Shown in pieces: positions 58,523 to 64,000 of a stretch of 64,000 nt of DNA. The stretch comes from an uncultured Bacilli bacterium (GTDB lineage Bacteria > Bacillota_I > Bacilli_A > RF39 > UBA660). The first letter of the stretch is position 1; each line of letters begins with the position of its first letter. The notes beneath the pieces were generated by a model. It ran no database searches, was not told the DNA's origin, and saw nothing but the letters and a program-made list of their open reading frames with translations. The position numbers were made by a program, and so were the translations under genes. The stretch lies in assembly GCA_934086485.1 (NCBI GenBank), contig CAKOIF010000007.1:1-64000 (forward strand), given 5' to 3'.

Positions 58523-59728
58523 ATGAAAGAATATATAATAACAAAAAACGTAAGAAATAAAAGAAATATATTTTTGATAATATTATTTTTAATATGTTTC
58601 ATATTAGTGAATTTTACAATAATATATTATCAAAATCATATTTATAAATTGAATAAATCTATTAATGATAGTATCGATGGTAGAACTATTATGATTAGCC
58701 CAAATATGAATGATATAAATACCGAAGAAGATGCAATAAATTATAAATATGATTATGATAAAATTAATAGCATTAATTATGTAATAGCGTCTTTCCCAGC
58801 AAAAATTCAAAGTGGTTATGATACTAGTTTGAAAGATGATTATTATGATGGTCATATTGGTTTAAGATATGGAAGTGATAAAATACTTACAATAGATGTC
58901 ATAGGCAGAAAAATGAGTGAGGAAGAAAGAAATGTTATGATTTGTCCGATTAAATTTTTTCCTATGAGTTATTCAGAAGAAGATCTTGAAGATGCTAAAT
59001 TTATTAATGGTAAAACTTTAATAGGTAAAAAAATTGATGTTATGTATGATTTATATGAAAAAAATGAAAAAGGTAAGAATGTTGTTGTTGGGCAAAGAAA
59101 AATACCATTTGAAATAATTGGTGTTTATGATAATGAACTTGCCTATGAAGGTTATAATACTTGCTTTGCTGGTGGTAAGCAGTTATACGAAATGTATAAT
59201 GATTATCTTGGTAGAATTAATCCACCTTATACTCTTTCAATTTCTTCTGTAGATGTTATTGTAGATAATGTTAAAAATGTAAATAGTGTAAAAAGTGAGT
59301 TAAGTAAATTAGGATATAAAACAATGCCTAAAGTATTTATAGATTATGATGAATTACTTCAGATAGAAATGATATGTATAGGAATAATTGTAATTACAAG
59401 TATTTTAACTTTAGGAATAAGTGCATTATATATTAAAAAATATGTAATATATAGTAGCTATGATATAGCATTATTATATGCTTTAGGATATTCAAAAAAG
59501 AAAATAGAAAAAATATATTTTTACAATGTACTATATGTAATAGGTATAGGCTTTGTAATAAGTAATTTTATTTCTATAATTGTAAGTTTATTTATAAATA
59601 CTAAAAGTATAATATATTGCCTTTTAGGAACAACAATTATAGGTATAGCAATTATATTATTAAATTATTTATTTATTAAAAAATTATTAAAAAGAAAATC
59701 AATATATTTTATGAAGGAGAGTAATTAA
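58523..59728 (+). CDS. FtsX/MacB-type ABC transporter permease, copy B
   Basis: Architecture is as in copy A: N-terminal helix, large extracellular domain, three C-terminal helices. The extracellular part differs from copy A around residues 60-80 ('ISPNMNDINTEEDAINYKYD') and 215-230 ('GRINPPYTLSISSVD'), while the C-terminal third is the same at DNA level. ATG 58523 lies seven bases after GAGGT. It stops one base before the ATPase start, so B and the ATPase are clearly co-translated. Confidence 0.85.
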   Translation: MKEYIITKNVRNKRNIFLIILFLICFILVNFTIIYYQNHIYKLNKSINDSIDGRTIMISPNMNDINTEEDAINYKYDYDKINSINYVIASFPAKIQSGYDTSLKDDYYDGHIGLRYGSDKILTIDVIGRKMSEEERNVMICPIKFFPMSYSEEDLEDAKFINGKTLIGKKIDVMYDLYEKNEKGKNVVVGQRKIPFEIIGVYDNELAYEGYNTCFAGGKQLYEMYNDYLGRINPPYTLSISSVDVIVDNVKNVNSVKSELSKLGYKTMPKVFIDYDELLQIEMICIGIIVITSILTLGISALYIKKYVIYSSYDIALLYALGYSKKKIEKIYFYNVLYVIGIGFVISNFISIIVSLFINTKSIIYCLLGTTIIGIAIILLNYLFIKKLLKRKSIYFMKESN

Positions 59729-59729
59729 G

Positions 59730-60407
59730 ATGGTTTTAGAAATTAAAGATTTAATAAAGGATTATTATCATAAAGAAAAGAAAATTGAGGTATTAAAAAG
59801 TTTATCATATGATTTTGAAAAAGGAAAATTCTATGGAATAATGGGACACTCTGGTTCAGGAAAGACAACATTATTTAATATTATTGGTACTATTGACAAA
59901 GAATATAATGGAAATATTTTAGTTAATTCAAAAAATATATCTAATTTAAATGATGAAGATATGGCAAGTTTAAGAAATTTAGAAATAGGTTTTGTATTTC
60001 AAGATTTCTTTCTTGATGAAGGATTAACTGCTTTAGAAAATGTAATGGTTCCAATGATTATTAATGAAAACATTCCTAAAAAAGAAAGAGAAGTAATTGC
60101 TAAAAAACTTCTTAAGGAAGTTGGTATGGAAGATAGAGAAAAACATTTTCCAAAGGAACTTTCAGGTGGTGAAAAACAAAGAGTAGCTATAGCAAGAGCA
60201 TTATCAAATAATCCAAATATTCTTTTATGTGATGAACCTACAGGCAATCTTGATGAAGAAACAGAAAATAAAATTTTTACTTTATTAAAAAATCTTAGTA
60301 AAAGTGGTAAATGTGTAATAGTGGTTTCACATAGTAATGAAGTAAAAAGTTATGCTGATGTAATGCTTTATTTAAAAGATGGTAAATTAAATGAAATTAC
60401 TGATTAA
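59730..60407 (+). CDS. MacB/LolD-type ABC transporter ATPase
   Basis: The 225-residue subunit has Walker A 'GHSGSGKTTLFNIIG', the Q-loop 'FVFQDFFLDEGLTALENVM', signature 'LSGGEKQRVAIARAL', Walker B 'ILLCDEPTGNLDEET' and the H-loop 'VVSHSNEV'. The spacing fits the MacB/LolD/YknY family that pairs with FtsX-type permeases. Such transporters act in peptide export, resistance or transmembrane signalling. It overlaps the next gene by 17 bases. Confidence 0.95.
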   Translation: MVLEIKDLIKDYYHKEKKIEVLKSLSYDFEKGKFYGIMGHSGSGKTTLFNIIGTIDKEYNGNILVNSKNISNLNDEDMASLRNLEIGFVFQDFFLDEGLTALENVMVPMIINENIPKKEREVIAKKLLKEVGMEDREKHFPKELSGGEKQRVAIARALSNNPNILLCDEPTGNLDEETENKIFTLLKNLSKSGKCVIVVSHSNEVKSYADVMLYLKDGKLNEITD

Positions 60408-61365
60408 AAGTTTTTATCAAAGAAAAACCACTAAAATATATTTATATATTTTGATTTTAATAATAATGATTATGAATTTAATTAATGTGATGGATTTAAA
60501 CTTACAAAAAATATCTGAAAATAATTATGCTAATACAACAATAGGTTATGTTAATCAAAATGTTTATCCTTATGATGACCTTGTTAATAGTAATTATTTT
60601 GCTAATATTAAAGAGGCTGTTTTTACTGATAGTATTGTTAGTGAAGATAAAGATAATGCATTTACTACGCCAGGAACATTAAATAAACTTGTAATTATGA
60701 AAAATGATACTCTAAAAAATAATGAAATTATAATGGTATATATGGATGATTATTATGAAAATAATAAAGATATTTTGAAAAATAATAAAGTAATTCATAT
60801 TGATAATAAAGAATATGTTATAAAAAATATAAAATCTGATAGTAATATTTCATATGTTGAGTTATCAAATGATGAATATCAAAAATATGTAACTGACGAA
60901 AAAGTTTATTTCTTTAATTTTAAGAAAGATGTTAAAACTGTAAAAAATAAGTTTCTTAAAGTACACGATTTTACAAATGAAGATTCTAATAAAATCAAAT
61001 ATACAGGAATGTTAAAAAAATATTTAAATGTAATAAAAATATTTAATATATTGTTTATGATTTTTGCACTTGTTTTCTATATAATTACAATAACAAATTT
61101 ATTATATGATTTAAGAAAAAATTATAAAATGGAATACTATTTAGGATTTTCTAAAAAGAAAATTAAATATTTTACATTCTTAAAACTTTTACATTTACTT
61201 TTAAGTTCATTTGTAATAGGTTTAGTTTTATCAATTATATTACTTTTTGTATTTAGTTTATTTAAAAGTGTTATGATATTCTTTGGTTATAATATTTTCC
61301 TAATATTGATACTTTATTTAATTATTATGATAATATTTGTAATCTATGAAAGGATAAAAATATGA
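60391..61365 (+). CDS. Second-type permease-like membrane protein
   Basis: This 324-residue protein has an N-terminal helix (about 14-32), an extracellular domain and three C-terminal helices, an FtsX-like layout in compact form. 'YYLGFSKKKIKYFTFLKLLH' corresponds to the coupling segment of copies A and B. It probably forms a heterodimeric permease with one of them. It overlaps both the ATPase gene and the following regulator gene. Confidence 0.75.
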   Translation: MKLLIKSFYQRKTTKIYLYILILIIMIMNLINVMDLNLQKISENNYANTTIGYVNQNVYPYDDLVNSNYFANIKEAVFTDSIVSEDKDNAFTTPGTLNKLVIMKNDTLKNNEIIMVYMDDYYENNKDILKNNKVIHIDNKEYVIKNIKSDSNISYVELSNDEYQKYVTDEKVYFFNFKKDVKTVKNKFLKVHDFTNEDSNKIKYTGMLKKYLNVIKIFNILFMIFALVFYIITITNLLYDLRKNYKMEYYLGFSKKKIKYFTFLKLLHLLLSSFVIGLVLSIILLFVFSLFKSVMIFFGYNIFLILILYLIIMIIFVIYERIKI

Positions 61366-61991
61366 ATGATATTAAGTTTGGTAAGTATTTAAGAAAAACT
61401 CGAAAAAAATATAATTTTTCTAAAGAATATGTTGCTAATATATTAAAGGTTAAAGAAAGTTTAGTAAGTGATTGGGAAAGTGGAAGATTAACACTAAATG
61501 ATGAATATATGGAAAAATTATCTTTATTTTATGGGGTTAATTTATATAAAAAAAGAAGTAAAAATATTACTATGGAAGTAATTATAATGGTTATTATTTT
61601 TTTAGTTTTATCACTTTGTATAAGATTTTATTATTTAAATAAATATGAAATGAAAGAATTTAAATTAGATAGTTATAATTATAAAGTAGAACCTACAGGA
61701 AAATATATATATGCTTATGATAATAGTTATCTTTTTATAGATAATATAAAATATAATGGTGATGATGTGACAACGAAAGTAACTTTTTCAATTTTAGATA
61801 ATGAAGGAAATTTAATCGAGGGTTATACAAAAACTAGTGAGACTGAAGTAGGTGTAAATGAACTATTAAAGAATATTAAAACAAGCATAAAAAGAAATTT
61901 TGGTAACAAAGAAAAAGATAAAATATATTATACATTATATTTTAATGGAAGAGTCATTAGAGATAATTTTGTTATATTACCTCTTAAATGA
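61362..61991 (+). CDS. Membrane-tethered XRE-family regulator 2
   Basis: An XRE helix-turn-helix ('FGKYLRKTRKKYNFSKEYVA', 'VSDWESGRLTLNDEYMEKLS') is followed by one membrane helix at about residues 68-87 ('VIIMVIIFLVLSLCIRFYYL') and an extracellular domain of about 120 residues. The layout equals that of the regulator at 55296. It overlaps the preceding permease gene by 4 bases, so it is co-translated with the transporter and may sense its substrate or activity. Confidence 0.78.
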   Translation: MNDIKFGKYLRKTRKKYNFSKEYVANILKVKESLVSDWESGRLTLNDEYMEKLSLFYGVNLYKKRSKNITMEVIIMVIIFLVLSLCIRFYYLNKYEMKEFKLDSYNYKVEPTGKYIYAYDNSYLFIDNIKYNGDDVTTKVTFSILDNEGNLIEGYTKTSETEVGVNELLKNIKTSIKRNFGNKEKDKIYYTLYFNGRVIRDNFVILPLK

Positions 61992-63363
61992 CTTTTTTTA
62001 TTTCTTCGATAAATATTGAGGGATTATTTCTTGGTACCATTAAATAAGTTTTAAATTTACATCTTGTAATGGCTACGAAGAAAACTCTTCTTTCTTCGGC
62101 AAAAGGGTAGTCATCCTCTTTCGAAGATACATAAGATAAAATATTATGATTTTCAATTTTATTTGGAAGTCCATAAGTTGAGTTTGATACATTTAAAAGA
62201 ATTACGAAGTCCTCTTCAAGTCCTTTAGCGGAATGAATAGTTAGATATTTATATTCTTTATCATTATATTTTAAAATTCCATTATTATATTCAAAATCTT
62301 TATCAATATATTCATATATATCTTTTTGATTTCTTCCTAAAATAAGAATCTTTTTATCAGATAATTTATTAAGTAAATTCTTAAATTTTTTTTTAGCATT
62401 TAAATAATATATAATTTCTAAAGGTTTGCTAGTATGCGTAAATCCGTGCATACTTTTATCAAGTTGAAAGGGATTTTTATTAATGAACGTTGCACTTATA
62501 TCAATTAATTCTTGACTAAACCGATAAGTATTAACAAGCTTTAACTCTTTTAAATTATTAATATATTTATGAAGATTTAAAAAGATAAATAAATCACAAC
62601 CTGAAAAATGATATATACTTTGAGCATCATCTCCGACAGCAGTTAAAATTGCTCCAGTATTATCAATTATTGTTTTAGCAAGATTAAATCTAATTAATGA
62701 AGTATCTTGAAATTCATCAATTATAATATATTTAAAGTTTTTATAATTATATTTTGCCTTTAATATTTTAGTGGCAATAATTATTAAATCATCAAAATCT
62801 AAACTACCTGTTGAATTTTTTTCTTCTTCATAAAGATAAAAAATATCAAGAATAATTTTAAGTAAATATTTATCTTGATAATTTTTTACGATATTTTTTA
62901 AACTATCAATATCATGGTTATTAGTTTTGAATAAATTAATAAATGTTTTAATTAACTTTTTAAATGAAATATATTCACTTTTACCTTTATCAAGTTTTAA
63001 AATATTTAAATATCTACATAGTTTTGATTTATCTTTAATTGTCATAAGATATTCATCAATAATATAATCGAGCAAATTATCACAGCATATTTGATAATTA
63101 ATTTTATTATATTTTAAAATATCAATTGCAAGTCTATGAAAAGTAGTTATAAAGATATCACTTCCTAGTTTTTTCTTTAGATCATCAACACTTTTATTTG
63201 TAAATGATATTAAAAGAATTTCACTTTCATTAGTACCATTTGCTATTAAAGTTTTTACTTTTTCACAGATAGTTGTACTTTTGCCACTTCCTGGTCCTGC
63301 GATAACAAGACAATGTCCAGTTTCATTTACAACTTTCATTTGGTATTCATCAAGTTTAGACAT
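61984..63363 (-). CDS. Short UvrD/Rep-type superfamily 1 helicase
   Basis: All main SF1A motifs are visible: Walker A 'VIAGPGSGKSTTICEKVKTL', 'LISFTNKSVDDLKKKL', Walker B 'YIIIDEFQDTSLIRFNLA', 'AVGDDAQSIYHFSGCDLFIF', 'LVNTYRFSQELIDIS', 'YLTIHSAKGLEEDFVILL' and 'EERRVFFVAITRCKFKTYLM'. At 459 residues it is much shorter than PcrA/UvrD (about 720), with small 1B and 2B subdomains. It is probably an active accessory helicase. It converges on the regulator gene with an 8-base overlap. Confidence 0.85.
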   Translation of the reverse strand: MSKLDEYQMKVVNETGHCLVIAGPGSGKSTTICEKVKTLIANGTNESEILLISFTNKSVDDLKKKLGSDIFITTFHRLAIDILKYNKINYQICCDNLLDYIIDEYLMTIKDKSKLCRYLNILKLDKGKSEYISFKKLIKTFINLFKTNNHDIDSLKNIVKNYQDKYLLKIILDIFYLYEEEKNSTGSLDFDDLIIIATKILKAKYNYKNFKYIIIDEFQDTSLIRFNLAKTIIDNTGAILTAVGDDAQSIYHFSGCDLFIFLNLHKYINNLKELKLVNTYRFSQELIDISATFINKNPFQLDKSMHGFTHTSKPLEIIYYLNAKKKFKNLLNKLSDKKILILGRNQKDIYEYIDKDFEYNNGILKYNDKEYKYLTIHSAKGLEEDFVILLNVSNSTYGLPNKIENHNILSYVSSKEDDYPFAEERRVFFVAITRCKFKTYLMVPRNNPSIFIEEIKKVI

Positions 63364-63450
63364 AAGGTTCCTTTCCTCATATCATACGTCCAAGAAGATA
63401 TTATCAAAATTTTGGATAGATGTAAAGAGTTTAATGAATGTTTATTTTAA

Positions 63451-63479
63451 CAAAAAAATGCAAGATAAACCTCTTGCAT
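63451..63479 (-). terminator. Terminator of the toxin-like mRNA, copy 3
   Basis: On the minus strand ATGCAAGA and TCTTGCAT form a perfect 8-bp stem, followed by seven T. Confidence 0.75.
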
Positions 63480-63503
63480 AAATATATAAATAAATGATAT
63501 ATT
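63474..63503 (+). promoter_or_regulatory. Antisense RNA promoter, copy 3
   Basis: TTGCAT at 63474-63479 and TATATT at 63498-63503 are separated by 18 bp. The RNA would start with GTAAACGTGAAGG and its partner TTCGCGTTAC, a re-paired version of the copy 1 hairpin. Confidence 0.6.
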
Positions 63504-63555
63504 ATAAATAGGTAAACGTGAAGGAAGTTCGCGTTACCTAAATGGTTAGATAGCG

Positions 63556-63709
63556 CTATCCGGCTATAATAGATTTCAAAATATGGCATAACCACATAAT
63601 GATTTCTATCGTAATCTGGACGGCGCGTTTTATATATTCTGAGTAGCTATTCCAAAATAATAAAACGATAATCAAAATTTATTACTCTTACGAGGTCCTT
63701 TTTGCTCAT
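63556..63709 (-). pseudogene. Frameshifted toxin-like peptide, copy 3
   Basis: ATG 63709 lies seven bases after GGAGG. The frame reads 'MSKKDLVRVI' and then shifts: removing one A at about 63678-63680 restores 'ILIIVLLFWNSYSEYIKRAV' and 'QITIEIIMWLCHILKSIIAG' to a stop at 63556, giving a 50-residue relative of copies 1 and 2. As written, the peptide is cut to 20 residues. The promoter (TTGCAA-16 bp-TATAAT near 63813-63840), terminator and 5'/3' complementary elements are kept. Confidence 0.55.
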
Positions 63710-63879
63710 TTACATTCCTCCTTTCGTCTAGTGAAAAATCTTGGTGCACCAAAACCCTTAGAAATAATTAAGAAGGTAACGCCATTTCCAGCACGTTCGA
63801 GTAGTTATTATACATAAGAAAAAACTAATTGCAAGCGATAGGGCATTACAAGACAAAATAAGCCATAAAAAATTTAATT

Positions 63880-63906
63880 AGAGAAAAAAACTCTAATTTT
63901 TTTTGA
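63880..63906 (+). terminator. Intrinsic terminator
   Basis: ATTAGAG and CTCTAAT pair around an A-rich loop, followed by eight T. Confidence 0.75.
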
Positions 63907-63929
63907 TGTCAAAAAAGTAATTAAAAACC

Positions 63930-64000
63930 TCGCAAACTCAGTATTTATAAGGGATAGTCTTTCATAAAGTATAATCATTTAGGAAAATCTATCCTAGTAT
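63930..64000 (+). promoter_or_regulatory. Left part of a fourth invertible-promoter locus, cut by the window edge
   Basis: CTCGCAAACTCAGTATTTAT and then TTTCATAAAGTATAATCATT with AGGAAAATC match the left flank and left repeat arm at 8640 and 38540. The rest, and any surface gene it controls, lies beyond the window. Confidence 0.5.

Overview
The window is AT-rich (roughly 28 percent GC by eye) and reads as one chromosomal stretch from an uncultured, anaerobic, spore-forming member of the Bacilli, close to the gut clades that sit near the Mollicutes and Erysipelotrichia. The evidence is low-GC Firmicutes cell-wall genes (murG, murB, ftsQ, murD, murC, ezrA), an oxygen-sensitive class III ribonucleotide reductase with its activase, and a sporulation set (a pro-sigma-K-like sigma factor, CotE and two YjcZ-like micro-proteins). 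TGA is used as a stop, so the code is standard.

Layout. 0-8.6 kb: an Rpn-type nuclease, then a division/peptidoglycan cluster with a shortened alanyl-tRNA synthetase. 8.6-10.6 kb: surface-protein gene 1 behind an invertible promoter. 10.6-17 kb: dus, murC, a Crp/Fnr-type regulator and nrdDG. 17-18.5 kb: a solitary nuclease-like toxin gene with three convergent hairpin RNA genes. 18.5-29.5 kb: GGDEF-type sensor, YihY protein, degenerate ClpC, Ca2+ P-type ATPase. 29.6-31 kb: a broken gene and a second nuclease-like gene with its own convergent hairpin RNA. 31.2-35.7 kb: two tRNAs, ezrA, cysteine desulfurase, thiI. 35.8-40.6 kb: two more surface-protein genes with invertible promoters, interleaved with a repeated element that looks like a type I toxin-antitoxin locus. 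40.6-55 kb: housekeeping and spore genes, serpin, HerA-type ATPase. 55.2-62 kb: a membrane-regulator/ABC-transporter locus with phased operator repeats. 62-64 kb: a UvrD-like helicase, a fourth toxin-antitoxin-like copy and the start of another invertible promoter.

The most interesting material is accessory. (1) Three paralogous surface-protein genes share a nearly identical N terminus and promoter segments flanked by inverted repeats. The segment upstream of gene 1 lies in the opposite orientation to those upstream of genes 2 and 3, which is what a set of phase-variable invertible promoters would look like. (2) The roughly 350-bp element next to these genes occurs four times: two intact copies, one frameshifted and one truncated. 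It encodes a 48-residue hydrophobic peptide on the minus strand opposed by a plus-strand RNA promoter, and the peptide mRNA has complementary 5' and 3' ends. (3) Two paralogous nuclease-like genes share a leader containing an ATG-ACA-stop mini-ORF preceded by a ribosome-binding site, and each is met at its 3' end by strong sigma-A promoters making roughly 45-55-nt terminator-hairpin RNAs. This is a candidate protein-RNA toxin-antitoxin or defence module that I do not recognise. (4) The 55-62 kb locus carries three and four copies of a TTCTCYGA box at 20-21-bp spacing, ending exactly 19 bp before the -10 of two promoters.

All family assignments are from reading the sequences by eye and from memory of the families. 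No database search was run.
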